Of a stretch of DNA of 64,000 nucleotides, positions 52,294 to 61,400 are shown one piece after another. Within the stretch, counting starts at the first letter, position 1; every line of letters begins with the position of its first letter. The notes beneath the pieces are model-generated. The model was not told the origin of the DNA. It did no database searches and worked only from the letters and a program-made list of their open reading frames with translations. The DNA is from CBDDLD01 sp965250025 (GTDB lineage: Bacteria > Bacteroidota > Bacteroidia > Flavobacteriales > Flavobacteriaceae). The stretch is from contig OZ252283.1 of the NCBI GenBank assembly GCA_965250025.1, positions 1,922,001 through 1,986,000 of the forward strand, in the 5' to 3' direction. Made by a program: the position numbers and the translations under genes.

Positions 52294-52899
52294 TTACTGC
52301 CTCCACTTTACCCATATTATAGCTGTCGGGTCATTGACAGGACCTCCAGTGCTTGAAGCATAAATGCTTAAAAAATCACCGGCATCAAAATCAATATTGT
52401 AATCCATATAAACGAAACGTCCGCCAGCTAGGTTAAAACGTCCATCTATTGTAGGATCTGCATTATTACCTACATTGACGCCATTAATTCTTATATCCAT
52501 GCGCTTGCTTGCATTACCCCCGGAACTAACAATACTGATGCCTGTAATGGTTCCGTTGTAAGGCATTAAAGCGCCACTACCATTATCTTCTACATCACCG
52601 CCAAACCATAGGTTAACACCATCTGCACCTCCGGCATAACCGTATTGTAATGGAATTAAAGCTACGGACAACCATTTTATTCTCGTTGCATCGTACATAA
52701 ACAATTTGTCTCCAATGACTGATAACTGCCCTGTAGCTGTTCCTGTGGGAGCAGTTTGTGGATTCAATTCCAGAGCAGGAGCTCCAGTATTGGTTGTAGC
52801 CACTTCTAATTCTGCTGTTGGGTTTGTAGTTCCTATACCCACCTGTGCTGTGGATACATAAGTACTTATCACTAGTAAGGTCAATAGTATTTTTTTCAT
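52294..52899 (-). CDS. Secreted protein of unknown function (201 aa)
   Basis: This 201-residue exported protein has a signal peptide (LLTLLVISTYVSTAQ), then VGIGTTNPTAELEV, the start often found in Bacteroidota surface/tail-fibre-like proteins. The C-terminal ~120 residues (from YGYAGGADGVN) look like a beta-sandwich with alternating Gly, Asn and Asp. No type IX CTD is visible. It lies 12 nt downstream of the HTH gene and is probably the last gene of the surface-protein operon. Confidence 0.75.
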   Translation of the reverse strand: MKKILLTLLVISTYVSTAQVGIGTTNPTAELEVATTNTGAPALELNPQTAPTGTATGQLSVIGDKLFMYDATRIKWLSVALIPLQYGYAGGADGVNLWFGGDVEDNGSGALMPYNGTITGISIVSSGGNASKRMDIRINGVNVGNNADPTIDGRFNLAGGRFVYMDYNIDFDAGDFLSIYASSTGGPVNDPTAIIWVKWRQ

Positions 52900-52911
52900 C
52901 GCTGTTATTTT

Positions 52912-53688
52912 TTAGTTCGTATTTAATGTAACTTTATGTAGGGTGTTGTACTCTATGGAGTTATAAAAGCCTATCAATTCTCGATACAGCACATCTACAC
53001 ATATCTTTTCCTTAAAGTTTTTCAGTCTGTCACTTGTCAACATATATTGCTCAAACTTTGACAGTTTCATCTTCATAACTTTACCGTCATAGTCTAGTCG
53101 TTTTAATAGCTCCAGCTCCAAAGCTCTTCTATAGGCATTATACCAACAGTTGACTTGAAGCTTTTCTAAAATGCCTATTTCCATTTCTGATATATCGTCT
53201 TTGGAGAAGAGAAAGCTTCTCGTGATGACCTCTCGCTTAAACCCCTTGTATCTTATCACTAGATAATCTCTCTCTGAAGGGTTTAATGAAAACGCCGACA
53301 GTCCCTTTTCCAGATGTTCTTCTTTTACTCGCTGATGGCATGTTTTTAAGACATTCAACACATCTTCTTCTATGGTCTTCATAGCTTTAGAAAGGGCGCG
53401 TTTCTTTGCAAAATATGTATCAAACAACATGTGCGCACATATTGACATTTCCGATTTAACAGACGCATTTACAAAATCGTAAGCATTTAAAATATTCATC
53501 TTAAAGGCCTTGATTATCGTATCACAACAATGACTTGTATTCAGCTTTTGTTTTACCTTCTGCTCTACTACCTGAAGCTCTCTTTCAGTCAGTTCTAAGT
53601 AATTTTCTATTTCCTTATAGCTGTAATTGTGTACCAATAGCTTTAAATAATAGAGTTCTTCTTTGGTTAATGCATCTGTTGCAATCAT
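52912..53688 (-). CDS. HTH protein, paralogue of the next gene (258 aa)
   Basis: This 258-residue cytoplasmic protein has an N-terminal ~60 residues (LTKEELYYLKLLVHNYSYKEI, ERELQVVEQKVKQKL) that resemble a LuxR/sigma-region-4 type helix-turn-helix. A duplicate weaker copy may lie around residues 125-190 (LNPSERDYLVIRYKGFKREVI). The C-terminal part is helical. It appears related to the shorter protein at 53692. Regulation of the surface-protein operon is inferred from position only. Confidence 0.65.
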   Translation of the reverse strand: MIATDALTKEELYYLKLLVHNYSYKEIENYLELTERELQVVEQKVKQKLNTSHCCDTIIKAFKMNILNAYDFVNASVKSEMSICAHMLFDTYFAKKRALSKAMKTIEEDVLNVLKTCHQRVKEEHLEKGLSAFSLNPSERDYLVIRYKGFKREVITRSFLFSKDDISEMEIGILEKLQVNCWYNAYRRALELELLKRLDYDGKVMKMKLSKFEQYMLTSDRLKNFKEKICVDVLYRELIGFYNSIEYNTLHKVTLNTN

Positions 53689-53691
53689 ACT

Positions 53692-54081
53692 TTATCCTGT
53701 TAATGATTGAACTTTTGACCGGTAACTATTAATGATCTCTACATGTGAACGGAGTACACGAACATATAACTCTTTTAGGGTGATGTAACATTGATCCGAA
53801 TTGCTTGCCTTATTCATATATACATTATAAGCCGTACCAAAGGCTATATGTTGCTGATGTTCCAGAAAGTAAGTGTCAATATCAAAGAGCTGTATCTCAT
53901 ACGACCGTTTTATCATGTGGATATCACAATTCACATCAAGCTTTGCCCGAAAGTCTTGTTTTGATTCCTGATACGTGTCATAAGACCCCATAAACACATC
54001 TTTTATAATCTCTTGTTTGTTTACGCCATAAGCGTACTTCTTTATAAACAACAATTCTCTTGAATTAAATATCCTAACCAT
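53692..54081 (-). CDS. Small HTH-like protein, paralogue of its neighbour (129 aa)
   Basis: This protein has 129 residues from the ATG at 54081 (a TTG at 54093 gives four more). Its FNSRELLFIKKYAYGVNKQEI start aligns with LTKEELYYLKLLVHNYSYKEI of the adjacent protein, and IHMIKRSYEIQLFDID with the following part. This suggests a tandem duplication of a LuxR-like DNA-binding module. It lies 17 nt after the OmpA gene and 3 nt before its neighbour. Confidence 0.65.
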   Translation of the reverse strand: MVRIFNSRELLFIKKYAYGVNKQEIIKDVFMGSYDTYQESKQDFRAKLDVNCDIHMIKRSYEIQLFDIDTYFLEHQQHIAFGTAYNVYMNKASNSDQCYITLKELYVRVLRSHVEIINSYRSKVQSLTG

Positions 54082-54098
54082 CTTTATTATCAAGGTTA

Positions 54099-56000
54099 TT
54101 AGTTCTGCAATACGATAAACTCACTTCGCCTGTTTTGACGGTGTTCTGCTTCCGTACATCTTGCACAGGTATTGAGCAGTTGTGTCTCGCCGTAACCTTT
54201 AGCCGATAGCCTGATCGGGGCTATCCCTCTTTTTATCAGATAGTCCTTAGTTGCTTTAGCGCGTTTGTTGGACAACGCCATGTTATATGCTGCTGAAGCT
54301 CTGCTATCGGTGTGCGAACGAATGTTTATCCTAAGGTTAGGATAAGTCTGCATTGCAGCTACAATCTTTTCAAGTTCTACTTTTGCGTCTTCTTTTATTG
54401 TAGCCTTATTCAAATCAAAATAAATGTGCTTTACCTTTAATAATTTTGATAAGTCTGTTTGGTTTTCATTGATCTCAAAGACATTTCTAACCAGTTTAAA
54501 GTCTTTTTCATAAGCTTCTTTCCCTTTTTCTAAAAAAGCATCTGTGGCTTCATAGTCTTTGTTGTTAACGGTTATGGTATGTGATTTGAATTTATTTAGT
54601 GTGGTTTCAAAAATGCCTTGTTCATCAGTCTGTATCTTATATTTTATGGTTTGATCTTCACTGGCTATCGTTACTACGGCATTAGGTACAGGCACACCTG
54701 TATCACTATCCACAATTTGCCCCTTCAATCTTGATTCCAGAAGTTCTTTAATAGGCTTGGTTTCTGTAAAACCATAAATATTATCGGTGGCTTCGCGATT
54801 TGAACTAAAGAAACCTTTCTTAGTATAATCATTTATGGAAAAGGCATAATCATCGGATGCACTGTTTATTGGCTTCCCTACATTGAGCAATTGACGTCCT
54901 GTGGTTTTTAAGTCGATATAGAACACATCATAGCCGCCCAATCCATAATGTCCGTCTGATGAAAAGTACAGCGCATTATCTTCAGTTATGTAAGGAAAGG
55001 ATTCCCTGCCTTTGGTGTTTATCTTTGGTCCCAAATTCACAGGTTTTCCTAAGGAACCGTTGCTATTAATACTTACTGCATAGATATCAGTCTGACCTAT
55101 AGTTGTTGGCATGTTAGATACAAAATATAAGGTCTTTTCATCCGGACTCAGCATGGGGTGTGCATTGGAATAGTTATCCCCATTTATCGATAAGTCTTCT
55201 ATATTAGCCCATGCGCCATTAACTTTTGTGGCACGATAGATTTTTAACTCTGTTCTTTCTTTTTTTGATTTCTTTATTCTGGGCGTACTGTTGGTTCTGG
55301 TAAAATACATCGTTTGACCATCTCTGGTGAGTACCGGTGAACATTCGTGAAACTTTGTATTTATATCGCTGTCTAAAGGAATAGGATCTTCAAAGGTATT
55401 TGCCTTTTCGTTGTAGGCTACACTGTATATGTCCAGAAAAGGCCTTTCACTCCAGGAATCAATGAGCTTCTTCTTTCCTAAGCTTCTACATGAAGAAAAA
55501 TACAACGTACCTTCATGAACGAATGCTCCATAATCAATCCCATCGGAGTTAATAGATAAGGATTCCACCTTATATCTATTACTGTTTTCTGCTATAATTT
55601 CTAGATAATCTGCCGAGCTGGTATACTCGTCGTTTAAAATCCCTGAGGTTTCTAAAAATTCGTTATAGACACCTTCTGATTTTTTTGATTGCCCTGTTGC
55701 TTTTAAACTTTGTGAATATCTTAGAAGGTATTCTGATTTTAGACCAGATGGCTTTAGTGCATACAACTTCTCATACCATTTTTCTGCTTCTGTATACTGG
55801 GATTTAAAATAGTATAAATCGCCTAACTTTTGATATAACTCTTCCGATTCGTAACCCGATTCGGCAACTTTCTGATAAATCTTGGAGGCTTCTATGAAAT
55901 TATAATTGTTAAACTTCGCATTGGCCTTGTCTAGTTTTGAACTCTGAGAATATGCCCCACAGAAGCACAAACTTAAAAGTAGGTATGTAATTTTTTTCAT
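54099..56000 (-). CDS. OmpA-family protein with TPR, PD40 and carboxypeptidase-like domains
   Basis: This 633-residue envelope protein of the type commonly paired with PorP/SprF has a signal peptide (ending CGAYSQ) and N-terminal TPR helices (~25-120). PD40/WD40-like blades follow (~170-400; SPDEKTLYFVSN, YFSSDGHYGLGGYDVFYID), then a CarboxypepD-type beta-sandwich (~435-500; GQIVDSDTGVPVPNAVVTI) and a C-terminal OmpA peptidoglycan-binding domain (~520-633; NLRINIRSHTDSRA). It probably anchors a type IX-secreted surface protein to the cell wall (inference from the family). Confidence 0.93.
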   Translation of the reverse strand: MKKITYLLLSLCFCGAYSQSSKLDKANAKFNNYNFIEASKIYQKVAESGYESEELYQKLGDLYYFKSQYTEAEKWYEKLYALKPSGLKSEYLLRYSQSLKATGQSKKSEGVYNEFLETSGILNDEYTSSADYLEIIAENSNRYKVESLSINSDGIDYGAFVHEGTLYFSSCRSLGKKKLIDSWSERPFLDIYSVAYNEKANTFEDPIPLDSDINTKFHECSPVLTRDGQTMYFTRTNSTPRIKKSKKERTELKIYRATKVNGAWANIEDLSINGDNYSNAHPMLSPDEKTLYFVSNMPTTIGQTDIYAVSINSNGSLGKPVNLGPKINTKGRESFPYITEDNALYFSSDGHYGLGGYDVFYIDLKTTGRQLLNVGKPINSASDDYAFSINDYTKKGFFSSNREATDNIYGFTETKPIKELLESRLKGQIVDSDTGVPVPNAVVTIASEDQTIKYKIQTDEQGIFETTLNKFKSHTITVNNKDYEATDAFLEKGKEAYEKDFKLVRNVFEINENQTDLSKLLKVKHIYFDLNKATIKEDAKVELEKIVAAMQTYPNLRINIRSHTDSRASAAYNMALSNKRAKATKDYLIKRGIAPIRLSAKGYGETQLLNTCARCTEAEHRQNRRSEFIVLQN

Positions 56001-56017
56001 GATAAGCTGTTTTAGAA

Positions 56018-56935
56018 TTAAAAGAATCTTGGAGAGACCTTGCCTTTGATTTTACTTAAGATCTGGAACCTTAAAAAGAATTCATGAGACCCTGAATTAT
56101 ACCGGGTTAATTCCGTAGTATCAAAATCATAGGCATAGCCTAGCATGATATTATTAGAGATTTGGAAGCCTGCCAAAGCACTGACCGAACTGTCCAATCG
56201 GTATGATGCGCCTAAGGTGAAACGCTCATTTAGTAAAAAATTTGCTGAGATATCAAATGCCAGTGGCGCACCCGATACGGCTTTTAATAACGTGGCGGGC
56301 TTAAATTTTAAATTGTCGTTTAACTCAAAAACATAGCCGCCAATAATAAATACATGCAAGCGTTCCGTGGCTGTAGAAACGGCCAATTCATCATAATGAT
56401 CTGTCTTTAATAGATTTGGTACTGAGGCTCCTACATACCACTTGTCAGTGTACAGAAAGGTTCCCACACCTATTTGTGGTGCTACCTGACTTACATTTTG
56501 TTGCAACTGCGCATCGGTTGGATCATAGGTATTCAATCTTGTAAAATCTACCTGAAGCGATTGTAAGCCGGCCTTTAAACCAAAGGCGAACTTTAAGTCA
56601 TAGTTGAATGTCAGGGTATATGAAAAATCGCCTGCGATGTATAATTCTTCAGAGGGTCCGATCTCATCGTTGACTACTGATAAGCCCAGTGCCGTATTGC
56701 GTCTTCCAAAAGGGGTATTTATTGAAAAGGCTTGTGTTTTTGGTGCCCCGTCTAAGCCTACCCATTGCGAACGATGCAACAAGTTTATGTCTAAGGCATT
56801 ACTACTGCCTGCATAGGCAGGATTGAAGGATACGGTATTGTACATGTACTGAGTGAGTTGTGGATCTTGCTGTGACCACACCGTATGGCTACATATCAAT
56901 ACTGTTAATATGGCTATATATCTTATGATTCTCAT
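56018..56935 (-). CDS. PorP/SprF family type IX secretion outer-membrane protein
   Basis: This 305-residue outer-membrane beta-barrel has a signal peptide (ICSHTVWSQ) and the family opening QQDPQLTQYMYNTVSFNPAYAGS. It keeps the typical HRSQWVGLDGAPKTQ motif and ends with the LRFQILSKIKGKVSPRFF barrel closure. SprF-like proteins are needed for secretion or attachment of a partner adhesin encoded next to them. Here the candidate partners are the type B sorting-domain protein upstream and the large proteins before it. Confidence 0.95.
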   Translation of the reverse strand: MRIIRYIAILTVLICSHTVWSQQDPQLTQYMYNTVSFNPAYAGSSNALDINLLHRSQWVGLDGAPKTQAFSINTPFGRRNTALGLSVVNDEIGPSEELYIAGDFSYTLTFNYDLKFAFGLKAGLQSLQVDFTRLNTYDPTDAQLQQNVSQVAPQIGVGTFLYTDKWYVGASVPNLLKTDHYDELAVSTATERLHVFIIGGYVFELNDNLKFKPATLLKAVSGAPLAFDISANFLLNERFTLGASYRLDSSVSALAGFQISNNIMLGYAYDFDTTELTRYNSGSHEFFLRFQILSKIKGKVSPRFF

Positions 56936-56977
56936 GATTGTAAGTTTTAGGTTGATTGGAGCTGTTATTTTTCAGCT

Positions 56978-58216
56978 TTAGTTATCATCTTTATTGATGT
57001 ACAGATAGCCTGCTTTCTTTACTGCACCGCCACCACCATCGTAGGTTAGGATATAGAAATAGGTTCCGGTAGGCAGGCGGTCATCTTGTGAAAAGGTGAT
57101 GCGTCCGTCTGAGGTGCCATCAAATACACGGTCTGTATTATTGTAGCCTCTGGTTTCGTATACTTTTACGCCCCAACGGTTAAAGATCGTTACGCTATTA
57201 TCCGGGTACCGTTCTATGCCGTCTATGAAAAAGAAATCGTTATCGCCATCGCCATTGGGTGTTATGCCATTATAAATCACAATATCGCCAGGTAGAACTA
57301 GCTCTTCTTTGACTCTGGCTAAGGTAAAAATACCATAGCCTGATACTTCTGAAATGGTGGTTACCCTTTGGTTCACTTCATCTACAATACCGCCTTCATC
57401 GACCCAAAAGCCTTGATCGGCGTCCCAGCGTACAATGTGTATCGCCGATAGATTTCCTGATATGATCTCTGATGGTGTGGTATCTGTATTCCAACTCAAG
57501 GTCAATACCACATTACTCGCGCCTTGTTCATTGTTTAATATCCAGTATTCCGTATTGTCGATAAGCGCTATAACACCGGCTGCTAAATCATGAGGGTATT
57601 GTGTATTACTATTTTCTAAAATATATTGAGCACTAATAACATCACTGATAGCATCAGGGGCACTGATTGCCGCCATTCGGTAATGGTCCTGATCCCCTAT
57701 CGGATATTCAAAGTCGGTATCGCCATTTTTAATTACCAATCCATCCACATGACTATCGTCACTGGTATGGATTGAATAGCCTAAGTTTTCAAAGGTGATA
57801 CTACCGCCATGGGCGTCATTATTCACTACACCTATATCAAAATCGGCTTCATTTACAATATTGATGTCTCCAATAAGCTCAAAAGCAGGTTGTGCGGAAG
57901 GGTTACTAAACAACACATTGTAAAATTCACTATTGGACGAGCCTGTAATTTGCTGAACAGCTGTGCCCTGAAAACGGGTTAAGCCTTCATTGGCAGCATC
58001 GAAATAGGAGTACAAACCGTCGTTATTGAAATTGGAATACAAAAACAGCTCCCCATCGTTCATGGTACTGCCTGTTATGCTATTATTATAAGCATCCAAA
58101 ATGCTCATTTGGGTATTCGCGCTTATGGTGAGTTCTCCGATATTGGTCGTTTGCGCACCTGTTTGTAGTGTAATCGCCAGCAACACCCCTATTATATTAT
58201 ATCTATATGTTCTCAT
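56978..58216 (-). CDS. Surface protein with type IX secretion type B C-terminal domain
   Basis: This 412-residue exported protein has a signal peptide (VLLAITLQTGAQ), a long region of beta-rich sequence (~20-300), then a gliding-motility-associated C-terminal domain (type B CTD, ~315-412). The markers are ITPNGDGDNDFFFIDG, IERYPDNSVTIFNRWGVKVYE and YFYILTYDGG. Type B CTDs direct substrates to a PorP/SprF partner; the gene next to it encodes exactly that. Probably a surface-exposed or adhesive protein. Confidence 0.93.
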   Translation of the reverse strand: MRTYRYNIIGVLLAITLQTGAQTTNIGELTISANTQMSILDAYNNSITGSTMNDGELFLYSNFNNDGLYSYFDAANEGLTRFQGTAVQQITGSSNSEFYNVLFSNPSAQPAFELIGDINIVNEADFDIGVVNNDAHGGSITFENLGYSIHTSDDSHVDGLVIKNGDTDFEYPIGDQDHYRMAAISAPDAISDVISAQYILENSNTQYPHDLAAGVIALIDNTEYWILNNEQGASNVVLTLSWNTDTTPSEIISGNLSAIHIVRWDADQGFWVDEGGIVDEVNQRVTTISEVSGYGIFTLARVKEELVLPGDIVIYNGITPNGDGDNDFFFIDGIERYPDNSVTIFNRWGVKVYETRGYNNTDRVFDGTSDGRITFSQDDRLPTGTYFYILTYDGGGGAVKKAGYLYINKDDN

Positions 58217-58477
58217 TTTATTTCGTTTTTATATTGTTAAAAAGAGGAGGCTTTAGTCCCCACTAAAACGTCTCTGATGAATATGACTCCTCCCCTTTTT
58301 TAAGTGCTTTTATTTAACTGCTAACCAAAACTTAAAAACACTTATTTTCCTTCAGAAAAGGAAGGGATTATTTGTTGCTATTAACCTATTGAAGTTCATC
58401 CCTTCCTTATTGCATCTACATTAAGAATCCCTAACCAATTCTTATACTCTAAAACATAAATGCATATTTTTAACTTT
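58217..58477. other. Intergenic region with two long-loop inverted repeats
   Basis: No gene here. GAGGAG (58244-58249) and CTCCTC (58287-58292) with flanking A/T runs form one long-loop hairpin. AAGGAAGGGAT (58358-58368) and ATCCCTTCCTT (58398-58408) form an 11-bp stem with a 29-nt loop. Both lie between the 1433-residue gene and the type B CTD gene and could attenuate transcription or protect mRNA (inference). Confidence 0.5.
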
Positions 58478-61400
58478 TTAAAACTTCATGCGTTGTTCTG
58501 TACCACCTTGGAAATACTTTCCATGACGCATAAAGTCATTCTGAATAATTCCAAATGTGAAATATTTAACACCATCAAAATCTATAATTGCTTCCCAATT
58601 GACACCATTTTGAACTAATGGTACGATCTGAATATTTGTACTAAAGCCTGCATTGTCTGACACTACCAGAGCTATACCTGTTGTACTGGTAAAGCCTGTA
58701 AGAGCACTGTTAGGTATCTGCACTAAAGTATTACCAACACTACCAGTTTCATTGACTAACCAATTACGGATGATCTTTTCTGCAAATAGTGGAGGAATCC
58801 CTGAATTGGCTACTGATATACTGGCATCATCATTACCCCACAACAAAAAATCTTTATCATTGGTAAAACTATTGGTATTGGCGGCATTGGTCGCAGAAAT
58901 CCCTCCCAAGCCTATAGTAACTACAGCATCTGAATTAACAGACTTTGACTGCTTTTGGTCTAAAGCTGATATTTCATCTGTTCCAATACCTGCTATATCA
59001 TTATCATAGCCACCTCCTAATGTCCACAATGTAGTTCCTGCGCTACCATTCCAATCACTGGCATAATAATTATCCTTTAATGTAATCCCATATTTAATAG
59101 CTGTATAAGTGTTTACACGTTGACGTTCGTGTGTTTCAAGAACGCGATCATACAATATCACTTCACTTATTTCTCCATTATATACTCCATTTTGCACTGC
59201 ACCAATATGCACTCCATTGGCTACAGGAAAAGAGAAGTTTACTGTATTGACAGTTGATGTTGCTTTAAATTGACCATTAAATTGAATCCCCCAATTACTA
59301 GCCTCACCATAAGTACCATAAATGTTCCAATCAGACACATTTACAGGGTCTCCAACAATAGCTGACACTCCTGATTTACCATCTACTATAGTGTTATTTA
59401 AGGGATGAAATCCTAAACGATCCGTAGTAAAAGATCCCTGATAAACATTTCTATCACTCCATGTGTAATGAAAATCTCTGGATCCTCCTCCAAAATCATA
59501 AGGATGTCCATTTTGAGCTGTTCCACTATTATCTTTTGTGACCGCAATAGCTTCAGCAGCAGTAAAACCTGTTGTAAACAAAGGGTTTGGACTTATAGTA
59601 AAATAGTCATTTCCATCAAAGTTAATTACAGGATTAAAGTTGAGATCATTCGTAGCATAATCAGGATCGCTATAGCTAATACTTGCACTTCTCGCAAAAG
59701 AAGACTGCCCGTTCCATGTTGTTATAGGAGAACTCCCTATAATGCCTGCATCTGCTTTTAACCAGAGATTTAAACCAGGAGACACACCTCCCGGAGTTGG
59801 TTGTGTAAACCCAAGAGTAAATACGTCATTATTATTAAGATCTATGCCTGTGAATGTAATTGTGCCTCCCGATTGAGTGCCTCCTGTTACTACTGTAGCA
59901 TTTGTAAAATCACCATCACCATCAGTATCAATATATAATTCAAAATTATACGCTGAAGGGCTAACTGCAAGGGTTTCAAATGTTACAGTCAAATTATTAA
60001 CACTCCCATTTTCTGACACCTTCCACTCGCGGCCAATACGATGTAATGCATTAGATGCTATAGGAAGTTCTGTAGTTTGCAACGCCACACTCGCATTGTC
60101 ATTTCCCCAAATTAAAAAATCTTTATCTGCTGAAAATGTATTGATATTGGCTGCATTAGTTGCTGCAATTCCTCCCAAACCTATGGTAACTACAGTATCT
60201 GAATTAACAGATTTGGATTGTTTCTGCATTAAAGCTGACCCATCGTCTCTACCCACAGCTCCAATATCAAAATGATATGCATTATTTACAGAGGCATCCC
60301 AAATTGTAGTACCATCCGAAAGCACATAATCGCCTTCATTTATACCATCGGCATTTGGAGCCTCGAAAAGTGAAGTATTGAAATCCGTATCTGCACTTAG
60401 TGTTGTACCATATTTTATGGCCAAATAAGTATTGACTCTTTGTATTTCTGTATCTGTTAGAACACGAGTATAACGTATATGTTCGTGCATATCTCCATCA
60501 TAAAAATAGTTTGGAACATTACTTCCGCTTCTTCTTGCTCCTAAATAATAAATCCCTATTGTACCTCCCAAAGCAGTAGATTGATTCCCTGAATAGGTTT
60601 CTATCTTTGCACCTCCAAAATAATAATCGGCAGCACCGTCAGCTGCTGTTGGTGTAGAACCCCCAGTCATAGCCATACCATTTATGGCAATATCTCCTAC
60701 AGTAGCTTGGTTTGGATAAGTATCGAACACATGTCCGCTCAATCCTGTTCCAACATAAGGTGTTTCTATATACATAACAGTATTTGCATAAAAAAAGGAA
60801 CGCCCTCCGTTATTAGCACCGCTACTATGCCTGTTAAAACTCCATAAGGCTCTGTTTACTATATTGTCTGGAACATCTACAGTAAATACAGAAATATCGT
60901 TACTATTTAGATCAATATCAAAGTCTCTACCCAAATATCCCGTACCATCAAACTCTATGGATGGATTAAAGTTTGTGAGACCTGTAGTAGTATTAAAACG
61001 CTGTGTTCCTGTACCGTTACTTCCACTTTTGTCGAATGCTTTTGCTGATATATAGCCTTCCCATTGTTCTACGATATCCCCATCGTTTGCTAATGTTGTT
61101 CCTAAATCTGAATACACATAGTCATCTGCCCTCAACCACAATGCCAGATTTGCCCTAACACCTCCTGGTGCAGGCGCATATCTATAATCTACCTCTGTAC
61201 CTCCATTTGAATTTGGTAATGTCGTTGGATCATCTAAGCTACCGTTAACATCAGCATAAGTAGGATTGGCTATTATGCCTACTTCTATTGCATCATCTTG
61301 TCTATCATTATCACTATTTAAATCTTTATAATCCGGAGTATCCTGATCGTCCGTGTTTTGTGGTATTATGCCTCCCAAATAAGCTGAATTGACACCATTA

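Noticed and set aside
52098..52322. 74-codon plus-strand frame after tRNA-Met
   Set aside because: No family resemblance or promoter, and it overlaps the 3' end of the opposing secreted-protein gene.
58653..61055. Several plus-strand frames antisense to the 1433-residue gene
   Set aside because: They are shadows of the repetitive Asp/Gly/Asn-rich coding strand and lack promoters or family features.
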